Shown in pieces: positions 8,260 through 17,812 of a stretch of 64,000 bases of DNA; the stretch's first letter is position 1, and every line of letters starts with the position of its first letter. The DNA comes from Paenibacillaceae bacterium. Lineage in GTDB: Bacteria; Bacillota; Bacilli; Paenibacillales; NBRC-103111. Under the pieces are notes generated by a model. It was not told the origin of the DNA and made no database searches. It was given only the letters and a program-made list of their open reading frames with translations. The stretch is taken from positions 62,001 to 126,000 of the forward strand of contig JAQSYI010000029.1 in the NCBI GenBank assembly GCA_029256185.1, written 5' to 3'. Made by a program: the position numbers and the translations under genes.

Positions 8260-9159
8260 TTACACATCCTTGTGACCTTCCCACCCGGAGGACAACGCAG
8301 CGGACTTGCGGTATTGCTGCGGCGTTACACCCGTTATCTTCTTGAACACGGTGCTGAAGTGCTGGCGGCTGTTCATGCCCACATAGTCCGCTATTTCGAT
8401 GACAGGGATATCCGAGTGGGCCAGCAGCATGCGCGCCTTGTCAATCCTGTAGCGGGTGAGATAATCCATCACCGTACACCCCTGCCCCCGCCTGAACAAG
8501 CGGTGGAGATAACCGGGATGGAGATTCACCGCCGCGGCAATATCCTTCATCTGCAAATCACCGTCATAATGGGAGTGCATATATTCCAGAGCCCGTTTGA
8601 CATAAAGCTGCGCCGTTGTCCGGGCCTCATCTTCCCCCGGGTTATCCGCCAGGCGGGCCACCAGAAGCAGCAGCCGGTACAGCAGCAGATCTGTCATCGC
8701 CTGGCTTCCCCCCGACACGCGGTCCAATTCCAGCACCAGACTGCGCAAAGCGGGGTACACCTCCCCGTCATCCCGCAGCATCAGATACTCGAAGGGCCGG
8801 ACGGAGAGCCGCTGCAGCTCCTCATTGCTGCGGATCAGCTCACCGACGGAGCCGATCCCCGCCTGCTTGGGCTGAAACTGGAATTCAATATTCAACATCC
8901 GGCATGATTCTTCCACTACCAGCCGATGGGGCACCAGCGCATCCACTACAATCAGTTCACCCTTGCGCATGGGGATTGCCTGGCCGGCCGTCTCCACCTC
9001 GACCATGCATGTTCCGCTCAGCACATACATGAATTCCACACTGTTATGGGCGTGGAACTTCATACTGAACTGCTCCCATTGCTTGAAATAGTAAGCCATT
9101 ACCCGGGGACGGTATTCCCCGTTCTTAAGCTCCGGCTGATGAAGTCCATGCTTTTCCAT
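8260..9159 (-). CDS. AraC family transcriptional regulator (cupin sensor)
   Basis: A 299-residue regulator. Residues 20-160 form a cupin-like sensor (HAHNSVEFMYVLSGTCMVEV and KGELIVVDALVPHRL), and residues about 185-290 an AraC DNA-binding domain with two helix-turn-helix units (MKDIAAAVNLHPGYLHRLFRRGQG and EIADYVGMNSRQHFSTVFKKITG). The start at 9159 has a GGAGG site and lies 14 bases after the GH4 gene, so both are co-transcribed. It probably senses a sugar released by the locus and activates GH4 or the neighbouring enzymes. A hairpin element follows its stop codon. Confidence 0.92.
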   Translation of the reverse strand: MEKHGLHQPELKNGEYRPRVMAYYFKQWEQFSMKFHAHNSVEFMYVLSGTCMVEVETAGQAIPMRKGELIVVDALVPHRLVVEESCRMLNIEFQFQPKQAGIGSVGELIRSNEELQRLSVRPFEYLMLRDDGEVYPALRSLVLELDRVSGGSQAMTDLLLYRLLLLVARLADNPGEDEARTTAQLYVKRALEYMHSHYDGDLQMKDIAAAVNLHPGYLHRLFRRGQGCTVMDYLTRYRIDKARMLLAHSDIPVIEIADYVGMNSRQHFSTVFKKITGVTPQQYRKSAALSSGWEGHKDV

Positions 9160-9173
9160 AATTGCCTCCGGCT

Positions 9174-10679
9174 TTAACGGGCGGATGCGGGACGCTCCAC
9201 AGCTTTGTCCGATTCGCCTGCATTTTTATTGGCGGCCGCGCGGTCCTGCTGCATTTCTTCGATGGTCTTCACCTTCAGCCTCACAGCCCCGCGGTACTCC
9301 TTGACAGGCAGCAGGCTGCCCGAGGCCTGACGGATCTTCGCCTGACCGATGGCCTTGCCGTATTGGGGCAGCCATTGCTCCTGGGCCACCAGCATCTCAT
9401 CGGCCATCTGCCAAATCTCCTTGGGATTGCAGACGGCGCCTACCAAGGGGTCCATCATAAACGCCTGCCGCAGCAGCATGTCATCTCCATGCACCGCTGC
9501 CTCCACAGCCAGACGCTGAACGGAGATGCTGGCATTGCAGACTGCGGCAAGGCCAAGGGGCAGTTCCCCTACAAGGGGCATGCTGATGCCGTTGCGGTCC
9601 ACATAACCCGGAGCTTCAATGATGCAATCGGCCGGGAGATTGGTGATTACCCCGTTGTTGACCATGTTGAAGTGTCCCCGGTATACCCGCCCTGTCTCCA
9701 GAGCCTCGATGATGTAAGAGCCGTGCTCCTCGCCGCGCTTCTCCTGGCCGAACCGGTTGGGCTCCTCCTTCATCCAGTTGGGAAAATCCGTCTCGAACCA
9801 GTTCCGCCCTTCCGTACAGATTCGCAGATAACCGCCTGTCTCGCCGTTGATCCAGGAGCCTGTGTCAATCCATTCCGGAATCTCATCCGGGCGTTTGCGG
9901 TACCAGGGCACATATTCGCTCAAATGCCCGTTGGATTCGGTGCTGTAATAGCCGAAGCGGCGAAGCATATCGATCCGCACCTTCTCCGTACGGCTGAATT
10001 CCGGATGAGCCTCGAAGGCTTCCAGCAGCCGGCCGGTCATGTCCTTGCCCTTATGCTTCACTTGAACATACCAGGTCTGGTGATTGATCCCCGCGCAGAT
10101 AATATCCACATCCCGCTTCTCCAGTCCAAGCACGTTGGCAATCTGCCGGTGCCCCCCCTGCACGCCGTGGCACAGCCCCACGGTGCGGACGCCGCCGTAA
10201 TGGTTGCAGGCCCAGGTAAGCATGGCCATGGGATTGGCATAATTCAGGAGCAGGCAATCCGATGCGGCCACCTCCCGGATGTCTTGGCAAATGTCCAGCA
10301 ATACGGCGATCCCCCGCTGCCCGTACATGATGCCTCCGGCGCAGAGCGTATCTCCCACACATTGGTCCACCCCATACTTGAGGGGGATATCCACATCCGT
10401 CTGGAACGCTTCCAGCCCGCCCGCGCGGATGGTAACGAACACATACTTGGCATCCTTCAGGGCTTCCCGCCGGTCCAGGGTGGCCTGGATGCGGATGGGC
10501 AATCTGTTCTTATCGATATCCCGCTGACAGAGCCGGGTCACCATATCCAGGTTATGGGGATTGATATCGGTGAATGCTACCTCAATAGTAGAAAACTCCG
10601 GCACAGATAGCAAGTCCCGCAGCAGCCCTCGCGTAAAACCAATGCTCCCCGCTCCGATGAAAGCAATTTTGAAAGACAT
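9174..10679 (-). CDS. Glycoside hydrolase family 4 (alpha-glycosidase, NAD and Mn dependent)
   Basis: A 501-residue GH4 enzyme. The NAD motif GAGSIG is at residues 9-14, and the presumed metal ligands are Asn149 (LNYANPMAM), Cys170 with His171 (GLCHGVQGG) and His200 (AGINHQTW), matching the Asn/Cys/His set known in family members such as AglA. GVGDTLCAGG-like sequence at about 108-116 is also typical. GH4 enzymes hydrolyse alpha- or beta-glycosides by an oxidation-elimination route in the cytoplasm; this length and the Cys-His pattern fit alpha-galactosidase, alpha-glucosidase or alpha-galacturonidase members. It has a GGAGGAG site and probably its own promoter at 10759-10787. Confidence 0.9.
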   Translation of the reverse strand: MSFKIAFIGAGSIGFTRGLLRDLLSVPEFSTIEVAFTDINPHNLDMVTRLCQRDIDKNRLPIRIQATLDRREALKDAKYVFVTIRAGGLEAFQTDVDIPLKYGVDQCVGDTLCAGGIMYGQRGIAVLLDICQDIREVAASDCLLLNYANPMAMLTWACNHYGGVRTVGLCHGVQGGHRQIANVLGLEKRDVDIICAGINHQTWYVQVKHKGKDMTGRLLEAFEAHPEFSRTEKVRIDMLRRFGYYSTESNGHLSEYVPWYRKRPDEIPEWIDTGSWINGETGGYLRICTEGRNWFETDFPNWMKEEPNRFGQEKRGEEHGSYIIEALETGRVYRGHFNMVNNGVITNLPADCIIEAPGYVDRNGISMPLVGELPLGLAAVCNASISVQRLAVEAAVHGDDMLLRQAFMMDPLVGAVCNPKEIWQMADEMLVAQEQWLPQYGKAIGQAKIRQASGSLLPVKEYRGAVRLKVKTIEEMQQDRAAANKNAGESDKAVERPASAR

Positions 10680-10758
10680 TTCCCTCTCCTCCAGTCATAA
10701 TCATTAAGATGGGTTCCTGTCTTCATCATAGCAAACCGCCGGAATGCGGGTTTGCGCG

Positions 10759-10787
10759 ATTGTAACCGATTTACCCGGAGGATGTAA
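10759..10787 (-). promoter_or_regulatory. Promoter of the GH4-araC unit with an overlapping cre-like sequence
   Basis: Read on the minus strand: TTACAT (10782-10787), a 17-bp spacer and TACAAT (10759-10764), about 80 bases before the GH4 start. The -10 overlaps TTGTAACCGATTTAC (10760-10774), which differs at two positions from the cre consensus of CcpA. The promoter of the ABC-transporter operon has the same arrangement. Confidence 0.5.
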
Positions 10788-10872
10788 GAAATCTTAACTT
10801 CATGCCCTCATCCCGGCAGCGCTATTCGTCAACAGCTGCTTCTGGCTGAACCATCCCAGCCCGCTGCTGCCG

Positions 10873-13800
10873 TCAGGGGACAGCGCGAAGCTTAAGCGGC
10901 ATAGCCGGAGGATACAGGGCCACGCCGAAATAACCGTCTCCGCTGATCCCGCTTGCCGTCCTGTCCAGGAAATCGTATATTTTTACCCCGTTGGCATAGA
11001 AGAAAATGCGTACCCCGGCAAACAATCCATCCCGGTACACATCCACTGCCCCCAACTGAATCCGGTTCAAGCCCGGCTGGATCGCTCCCGTAGGGAACAC
11101 CACCCGGAAGGAGCTGTCCTCCGAGCCGTTGATCCATTTCTGCAATTCCACATTATGGGTGCGGAAGACCGCGAGATAGTGATTCTGGTTGTCCCCGAAG
11201 ATGGACTCCTGGGCCACCTGCGCCCGGATGACAAAGGCCGGCCAATCTGCTGCGGCAGGAGTGTAATCCATATCCATCTCGTACATGACATCCCCGAACC
11301 GGGCCTGATTATAGAAGGTGGCCCCCTTGGACCATTGATTGGCCCCCTCCCCCGTGCTGGAACGGAAGCTCATGAAACCCTCACCGTCTACGGCATAGTC
11401 GCCTGCCAGCCCCTTGCGGGACCAGTTATCCCCGGAAGCGAGGATCTGTGCCATATCCGCCTTGTCATACAGGGCGATGGAAGGCATGACGATGGCATCG
11501 TAAAGCTCCAGCTTGCCTGCTTCAACGGCGGCAATTGCGGCAGCGATGTCCGCTGCTGAGGCGCTTGTATCGTGCAGGACCACAGACTGGGCGGTAATGA
11601 CCGCTTCCAGGGCCGGCTTGGCGGCGGGAGGATAATGATAATCCCCGCCGTCAAAGACCAGTTCGGCACACAACTGCTCCGCCGATAGAAGCGCGTCAAG
11701 CAATTGCTTCTTCATCACGAAGGCGTCTTGCCCCAGACGGAGCGCCGCGGTCTGGTTCTCCAATTCGGCAGATGTAGCCGCGGGATTGTTCCACACAAGA
11801 CGGGACTCGTCAATAAGCCCGCGGAAGGCTGCGGATATGGCGGCAGGCATTCCTGCCGCCGATTGAAGCACATGCTCCGCAGCGGTAATCCCCTCGCCCA
11901 GCACCGCTCTGGCATCCGTTTCCGCCAGGGGCAGAATCACGCCGATGTGGTCCATATTGGCGGCAATATTGACCACCTGGGCGAATACCTCTGCCCGGCC
12001 GTCCTCCCCCGTGCGGAAAGGAACCGAGACCAGCACCCATTCCGGCATGGGGGTTCCCGAATTGGCCCGGACCACCTGCTTGGCGCTTTCGGCTTCTGCG
12101 CTGTATGCTGTACCCCCGCTGACAACGCCAAGCCGGGCGCGGCCTCCGTTGAGGCTGCCGGCCACCCCCGTCTCCGGTGCGCTCTGGATTCGGGCGGTAA
12201 GCATATAGTCTGTTTCCGGCAGCAGATCCGTAACCATCTGGCGAATGCCCGTACCCGCTCCCTTCAGATGAACACCGAAGCCGTCATTGCGGACATAGAA
12301 GGCAGAATCCCGCTTGATTCTGGCCTCCCCGCCGCCATACACCTCCCATGGAGCTGCCAGGCTGTAATTGTCGGAGGCAGTGGAGCGTTCGAAGGTCCCG
12401 TCCGCCACCGCATTGCGGTAAGGAGTATTCGTAAGGAGGTATGAGACATCCTGGGGCGGATCGGCGAAATCATGGCCAGCGGGAAAAGGATTGAGAATCT
12501 CCCCTGTTGCAGGATCATATTCGTAAGCACCGATATATCCCGTTTCATTGATGCCGGGGAGCGGCTTGCCCGCATACGCGCCATACCAGGTGGTCAGTCC
12601 TTCCTTCAACCGAAAATCCCCCTGGGCCGGATTGCGGAAGATGGATTCGGCTTGAACATCGGTCATCTGCAAATTGTAGCTCCAGGCAATATCCGAAGCA
12701 GTCGTATAGCTGTTGCCCAAGATGTTGTTGTAATAGCGGGTGCCGTATGCGGACAGGGGATAATCCGCAAGGGCGATCATATTCATCGGCGCCTCATGGT
12801 AATTGGTATTGTTGAAGAACAGATTGAAGGTGCTGAAGGCGTTGTTCTTCAAGCCGGAGCGCGCCTGCAAATTGTAGGAAACATTATGATGCACCAGGAA
12901 ATTCATGCTGTTGTTGTCCAGATAAATGCCGTTGGCGATTTCTGAATCGTGGATTTTGTTGTAGCGGATTTCCGTTCCCGCCCCATCCGCCGAATACGTG
13001 TAAAGCGTGCCCAGGTCCTCGCATAATTCCCCGGCATAGGACAGGTCATTGTATTCGATGATCCCCGCCTTGGTCTGGCGCAGGTTGATAATATCCCTTC
13101 CCGCCCGGGTGATGGTATTGCGGCTGGCCACATGCCCCGTACCCGCCAGATTGACCGCCGATACCCAACCGCCCGTATAATCCGCATCATGCAGATAATT
13201 ATTGACCAGCCTGCTGCCGCTCCCCTGCAGCGTAACAAGACCGCCCGCCGCATAGGCCACCTCCGAGTTCTTCAGGATGTTGTGGCTGCCGGCCAGCAGA
13301 ATGCCGTTATTGGCCGGATCATATACGTTCCCGTTGTCAAAATTGGCGGCATGGTTCACATATTCCGCCCTGATTCCGTCTATTACCGCATAGGATGTGC
13401 CGGAATCGGAGATGATGGTGGCTCCGCGGATGGCCACATTCTTCAGGGTAACCCCTGTCGTTCCGGACAGATCGACGGCAATCTCCCGGCGTTTGGACTC
13501 GATCAGCTTTCCTGCCGGGTCTGCCTTCATGTACAGCTTCCGCTCAATCCGATCCCAATACCATTCCTCGTCGGAGTCAAGGAAGGCCTTCAGCCCGTAC
13601 AGGATATACTCATTGCCCGGTCTGGGATGGTAATACTGCTCCGCCGGATTGGCCGCTCCTCCATTGAGGCTGATGGTGATGCTCTGGTAGGTATGCTCCA
13701 GTACCGTTCCCGGGCGGGAATTCCACTTTTGCCCGGAGATATACCACATGGTGGCTCCCGCCAGGTTGATGCCTGCCAGTTCTCCCAGATCGCTATCCTT

Positions 13801-16140
13801 GATTGCCGCCGTCTTGGCGCTATAGTTCATCGTTACTGTATCGAAGGTGCTTTTCCTGAACTGGAACAAGCCCCCCTCCTGTGCCGGAGGCGTCGGTCCC
13901 GCATTGGGCCAACGGGCCTCATAGGCCATCGCCCCGTCGATGAATACCTGATTGCCGCCTCCCGCAACCCGGGTGCCGTTGGTCTGGTAGGTGGTATCGA
14001 TGCTCCAGTCCATATCGGCTGAATACAGTCCGGTTGCGGCATCCCAGGTCCAGCCGCTGACCGTATCCAAACCGCTGATAACCGGCATCACGCCGCTGGC
14101 GCCTTGCAGGGTCTGCCCGTCCTTCACACGGACGGTCTCCCGGTAAGTACCGGCTCCGATGATGATCCCGGCCCCGGGACGGGCCGCCTTCACCGCTGCC
14201 CCGATGGTGCGGTACGGATTGAACAGCGTGCCGTCCGCGGCGGAATTGCTCGGCGCGGAGCCGGACACATGGACCAGCAGCGGGTCCGCCGCCGGACCGG
14301 GAAGATCCGCCGGCTCCTCTCCCGCCGCGGGAGCGGTGTAGTTCAACCCGTCCTCCCGGAAGTTAACCGGTGTTGCCGACGGTGCGGGCTCATAAGCGGC
14401 AGGGCCGATGTAGATGGAATCCACATACCAGACGAAGCTGAGATCATTGGACAGCTGTGCCGTAAGCCCGGCGATTTCCCCATCGGTCATGGCGGGGTAC
14501 AGCGCTCTGACCACCGCCGCCGTGGACAGGGTCCGGGCATTGAGGGTGATCCTGCCCAATGGCCAGGCGTCCGTCTCACCTTCGGGAACCTGATAGCGCA
14601 GAGTGTTCCAGCCCGGTCTGATTTCATTGCCGGGGGCCACGGTGTTTCCTGCGCCGAATCCGCGCAGCGCATATCGTTCCCCGGCAGTGGAATCGGCGGA
14701 GGACCAGTCCCGCAGGTTCAGCTCCTGCATCAGCAGGCTGCCCTCCGTCACATAGCCGGGGTCAACATAGACCGAAGCGGATACCACGCTGCCCGGCTGC
14801 CGGGCCAGAGCGAGAACACCGGGATCAATGATGCTCACCCCGGCGGTGCTCTCCGCTCTTGTCTTGCCCAGCCTGAGCGCACGCTCGCCATGGGCGCCGG
14901 CAGGCGTCTGCGCATATCCCGCAGCCGCAAGGGAAGTGCTGTAATATCCTTCCCATGGGCCAAGGGCCTCCCCCTTCCAGGGGTTGGCTCCCGGTGAGCC
15001 GGGTGATGCCCCCTCCTCGAAGGACCAGAAATAATAGGGAAGGCGATCCTCCCCAACCGGCTCCTCCTCATCATACGCCGGAATGGTGGCGGTAAAGCCG
15101 GGGCTGCTGAGCCTGCCTGCCCCGTCCTTGACCACGATATGCACCTCCGCTGCTCCCCGGGAAGGAAGCGCAACCTGCAGAATATTGGTTCCCGCCACAG
15201 CCAGGCTGCCGGCTCCGTCCGTATCGGCAGGCTCTGCGCCCAGGCCGTAATAGGCCGTGCCCGCCTTGTCCGAAGTGAACACAACCGCCCCTGAGGCCGC
15301 ATCCATCCGGACGGCCGAGGCACCGCTTAACACCGGCGGAGCCGTCTCCTCCTCGGGTCCTTGATTCAAGCCGTCCGCGGCGAATCCTGCCGGTTCCCCG
15401 CCCCATTCCGGCTCATAGGCGGCTGGTCCGATATAGATGGCGTCCACATACCACTCCATGCCCGTATCGTTCTTCAGTTGAGTGGCATACGCCGCCGCTT
15501 CGTCCTCGCCCATAGCAGGATAAAGCGCTTTCACCGCTGCGGCGTTGAGCAAGGTCCGGATATTCAGGCTTAATCTTCCCTTGGACCATATATCCGTCTT
15601 CCCGGCAGGCACTTGGTAGCGCAGACTATTCCAGCCGGCGGCAAGCTGGTTGGCCGCCGCCGTCCTGGAGCTGTAGACCTCTCCGGCGGAGCCGTCCGAC
15701 GCGGATAAATTCCGCAGGTTCAGGTCCATCATGGCCCGGGGCTCGCTTAGGTAATCCGGATTGATATAGACTTGCGCCGATACGATGTTGCCCGGTACGG
15801 ATGCCATGGCAATCACCCCGGCATCGACGGTGCTCACGCCATTGCTCCCTTCCGGCCGGGTTTTATCCAGCTTCAGCACCTTGACGCCTTGGGGGACATT
15901 GCCTTCCGGTCCGTCCTCTACGGACAGCGCGTTGCTGTAATACCCTTGCCAGATGCCAAGAGCGCCGCCGTGCCAGGGATTCGCTCCCGTGGCACCTGCA
16001 GCCGCTCCTGCTTCGAAAGACCAATAATAGTAATTCCTTGTTACCAAAGCCCCCTCTTCACCGGCATGGACCCGCCCGCCCAGCAGGGCGGAGAGCAGCA
16101 TCAAGCATGCCATTATTGCAGACAGCCGTTTTTGGACCAT
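10873..16140 (-). CDS. Large secreted right-handed parallel beta-helix protein, likely polysaccharide-active
   Basis: A 1755-residue exported protein starting at an ATG with AAGGAGA 9 bases upstream. Rough layout: signal peptide 1-26; a domain at about 34-250 and a second copy at about 362-590, both starting YYxWSFE and ending WYVDxIYIGPAAYEP; a DUF1565-like entry (GTLFNPYRTIGAAVKAA) and parallel beta-helix at about 625-1200; a galactose-binding-like module at about 1245-1390; a helical FIVAR-like stretch at about 1405-1540; and a jelly-roll (DUF1080/LamG-like) domain to the end. The VFIDGAMAYEARWPN segment resembles GH141-type and related beta-helix enzymes, but catalytic residues cannot be assigned. 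There is no SLH domain or sorting signal, so it is probably released. It follows the GH63-like gene in the same direction. Confidence 0.88.
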   Translation of the reverse strand: MVQKRLSAIMACLMLLSALLGGRVHAGEEGALVTRNYYYWSFEAGAAAGATGANPWHGGALGIWQGYYSNALSVEDGPEGNVPQGVKVLKLDKTRPEGSNGVSTVDAGVIAMASVPGNIVSAQVYINPDYLSEPRAMMDLNLRNLSASDGSAGEVYSSRTAAANQLAAGWNSLRYQVPAGKTDIWSKGRLSLNIRTLLNAAAVKALYPAMGEDEAAAYATQLKNDTGMEWYVDAIYIGPAAYEPEWGGEPAGFAADGLNQGPEEETAPPVLSGASAVRMDAASGAVVFTSDKAGTAYYGLGAEPADTDGAGSLAVAGTNILQVALPSRGAAEVHIVVKDGAGRLSSPGFTATIPAYDEEEPVGEDRLPYYFWSFEEGASPGSPGANPWKGEALGPWEGYYSTSLAAAGYAQTPAGAHGERALRLGKTRAESTAGVSIIDPGVLALARQPGSVVSASVYVDPGYVTEGSLLMQELNLRDWSSADSTAGERYALRGFGAGNTVAPGNEIRPGWNTLRYQVPEGETDAWPLGRITLNARTLSTAAVVRALYPAMTDGEIAGLTAQLSNDLSFVWYVDSIYIGPAAYEPAPSATPVNFREDGLNYTAPAAGEEPADLPGPAADPLLVHVSGSAPSNSAADGTLFNPYRTIGAAVKAARPGAGIIIGAGTYRETVRVKDGQTLQGASGVMPVISGLDTVSGWTWDAATGLYSADMDWSIDTTYQTNGTRVAGGGNQVFIDGAMAYEARWPNAGPTPPAQEGGLFQFRKSTFDTVTMNYSAKTAAIKDSDLGELAGINLAGATMWYISGQKWNSRPGTVLEHTYQSITISLNGGAANPAEQYYHPRPGNEYILYGLKAFLDSDEEWYWDRIERKLYMKADPAGKLIESKRREIAVDLSGTTGVTLKNVAIRGATIISDSGTSYAVIDGIRAEYVNHAANFDNGNVYDPANNGILLAGSHNILKNSEVAYAAGGLVTLQGSGSRLVNNYLHDADYTGGWVSAVNLAGTGHVASRNTITRAGRDIINLRQTKAGIIEYNDLSYAGELCEDLGTLYTYSADGAGTEIRYNKIHDSEIANGIYLDNNSMNFLVHHNVSYNLQARSGLKNNAFSTFNLFFNNTNYHEAPMNMIALADYPLSAYGTRYYNNILGNSYTTASDIAWSYNLQMTDVQAESIFRNPAQGDFRLKEGLTTWYGAYAGKPLPGINETGYIGAYEYDPATGEILNPFPAGHDFADPPQDVSYLLTNTPYRNAVADGTFERSTASDNYSLAAPWEVYGGGEARIKRDSAFYVRNDGFGVHLKGAGTGIRQMVTDLLPETDYMLTARIQSAPETGVAGSLNGGRARLGVVSGGTAYSAEAESAKQVVRANSGTPMPEWVLVSVPFRTGEDGRAEVFAQVVNIAANMDHIGVILPLAETDARAVLGEGITAAEHVLQSAAGMPAAISAAFRGLIDESRLVWNNPAATSAELENQTAALRLGQDAFVMKKQLLDALLSAEQLCAELVFDGGDYHYPPAAKPALEAVITAQSVVLHDTSASAADIAAAIAAVEAGKLELYDAIVMPSIALYDKADMAQILASGDNWSRKGLAGDYAVDGEGFMSFRSSTGEGANQWSKGATFYNQARFGDVMYEMDMDYTPAAADWPAFVIRAQVAQESIFGDNQNHYLAVFRTHNVELQKWINGSEDSSFRVVFPTGAIQPGLNRIQLGAVDVYRDGLFAGVRIFFYANGVKIYDFLDRTASGISGDGYFGVALYPPAMPLKLRAVP

Positions 16141-16168
16141 TCTGCCATCTCCTTTTCCTCTCTCATAT

Positions 16169-16332
16169 TAGGGCGTTTCTGAAAACTCGCTTGAGGGCAT
16201 CTTTCACCGCCTTTTCGCCCCTGGCTGCGTTGCTTTCGCTTGACGTACCCCGGTACGCCTGCACAAAAGCGCCTTGCCAGAAACGAAAATTCAGTTAAAT
16301 CTGCTCCCCTCGGAGTTTTCAGACACGCCCTA
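16169..16332. mobile_element. MITE-like element, 164 bp with 20-bp terminal inverted repeats
   Basis: The ends TAGGGCGTTTCTGAAAACTC (16169-16188) and the complement of 16313-16332 match at 19 of 20 positions. Each end carries TA, as in elements that duplicate TA. The interior holds another palindrome, CGTACC-CC-GGTACG, at 16244-16257 and no coding capacity. The right end overlaps the last codons and the stop of the GH63-like gene. No transposase is encoded in the window. Confidence 0.6.
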
Positions 16333-17812
16333 GGTTTGCCATACCTCGTAGGACTTCGTTGGGCTTGAGCAGCATGGAGCGGCTGGTGCCGTCCGGCAAG
16401 GTCAACCGGACAGCCGCTGCGCTCATGCAGATGCCTGCGGCCCCCAGCCACTCTCCCCCGGGGGTGGTGTAAATCCGCGCCTCTCCCCGCACCTCCAGCA
16501 GCCTGCTCCCGGCCAAGGTCAGCACGCTCACGCCCGATTCCGTAACCAGCTCCGCCCACCCTCCGGGAGTGGACAGGCCGTAGCTTGCCCGCGCGGCCCC
16601 CTGCGGACAGCGGCAATTCCATACCACCTCCTCTCCCTGCAGCCGGATCCCATACAGCCGGGGGATAAAATCCAGCATCAGGCACATGGACGGTGAGTAA
16701 TGCTCTGTAGTGGAGAATTCTCCGGTCCAGGGGTTCATCTGCTGCTTGAAGCCCGGACTTGCCGCGAGCGCCGAGACCCAACGCTCCATCAGATGCGCCA
16801 GATGGGCGGGCTTGCCGTAGGCTTCCAGCCACCGGGGGGCCCGGAGCGCGGTCAGCGCCTGGCTGGCGCCTCCCCAGGAATTATCCGGCAGCCTGCCGTC
16901 GAACAGAGGATCGGAGACCGATACCGAAGGAAACGGATACGGCGTCCAGAACTCCCGGGGGTTGCTCAGGTGCCGCCGGAATATCTCCTCGAACAGCTCC
17001 TGCTCCACCACCTGCTCCCCCAGCACCCGGGTCAGCACATCCCCCAGGAGGGGAACGAACCTGCCATCGGCATCCACGTCATAGAAGGCAGCGGATGCCG
17101 GGTCATAGCAGTTGTCCATAATCGCCTGCCGGGTACGGGCGGCCAGGCGCTCCCATTGGTCGGCTTCATCCTGAAGCCCCAACAAAACCGCCATCCTGGA
17201 GAGAGCCATGCGCCCTCCGTACACACTGGCGGACAGATCCGGCGCCAGGTAAGGCAATCTGCCCTCTCCGGGGGGACAGATCCGGGCATCCTGCTCCGGG
17301 CAATCCCGGGGTAGTCCGGCGAACCGGGGACTGTTGTCATGCCCCGTATCCCACTCGCAGAACGCCTCGCATCCCCCTGTGCCCCGGGTATCCCGGTAAG
17401 CGGCCAGCCAGCGGTCCCAGCGGCCGCAAGCCTGATAAGCCCGCTCCAGAAAGTCCCGATTCCCCGTGAGCAGAGCCGTCTCATAGGCGGTGGCCGCCAG
17501 GGGAACCACCATCTGGATTTGCCCGGTGAGATGTCTGTCCGCCAGCACCGTGCAGGGAATATAGCCGTCCTCCCGCTGGAGCTTGAAGAAAATATCGTGG
17601 CTGTTCAGCGCAATATCCGGCTCATACAGGGCGAAGACCGTGCTCTCCAGTGGACCGCATTCCAGCCAGATGCCCGGATAAGCGCCCCCTTCGATCAGAA
17701 CCGGGCGGTCAAAGCCGTGGACCTGCCGGCAATTGGCATAGAGCCCCGCCACCGCCGCCTCGTACTTTTGCTGCAGGACATCAAGATCAGAGCGGAATAC
17801 CGGCTTTACCAT
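16319..17812 (-). CDS. GH63-like (MGH1 type) glycoside hydrolase
   Basis: A 497-residue enzyme with an (alpha/alpha)6 toroid pattern. Recognisable pieces are the run ending in EWDTGHDNSPRF, with an Asp where mannosylglycerate hydrolase has its acid, and the late GEFSTTEHYSPSMCLMLDF, with a Glu in the position of the base; these assignments come from family knowledge. There is no signal peptide, so it probably acts on imported oligosaccharides. Its ATG overlaps the end of the SGNH gene by 7 bases, implying translational coupling. The last residues (LGRV) and the stop codon lie in the terminal repeat of a MITE-like element, so the original C terminus may have been altered. Confidence 0.82.
   Translation of the reverse strand: MVKPVFRSDLDVLQQKYEAAVAGLYANCRQVHGFDRPVLIEGGAYPGIWLECGPLESTVFALYEPDIALNSHDIFFKLQREDGYIPCTVLADRHLTGQIQMVVPLAATAYETALLTGNRDFLERAYQACGRWDRWLAAYRDTRGTGGCEAFCEWDTGHDNSPRFAGLPRDCPEQDARICPPGEGRLPYLAPDLSASVYGGRMALSRMAVLLGLQDEADQWERLAARTRQAIMDNCYDPASAAFYDVDADGRFVPLLGDVLTRVLGEQVVEQELFEEIFRRHLSNPREFWTPYPFPSVSVSDPLFDGRLPDNSWGGASQALTALRAPRWLEAYGKPAHLAHLMERWVSALAASPGFKQQMNPWTGEFSTTEHYSPSMCLMLDFIPRLYGIRLQGEEVVWNCRCPQGAARASYGLSTPGGWAELVTESGVSVLTLAGSRLLEVRGEARIYTTPGGEWLGAAGICMSAAAVRLTLPDGTSRSMLLKPNEVLRGMANLGRV

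Noticed and set aside
9162-10610. Long plus-strand open frame of 482 codons
   Set aside because: It is the antisense of the GH4 gene, which has clear motifs; the plus-strand product has no recognisable domain or start signal.
16113-16832. Minus-strand open frame overlapping the MITE-like element
   Set aside because: It is out of frame with the GH63-like gene and lacks domain features.
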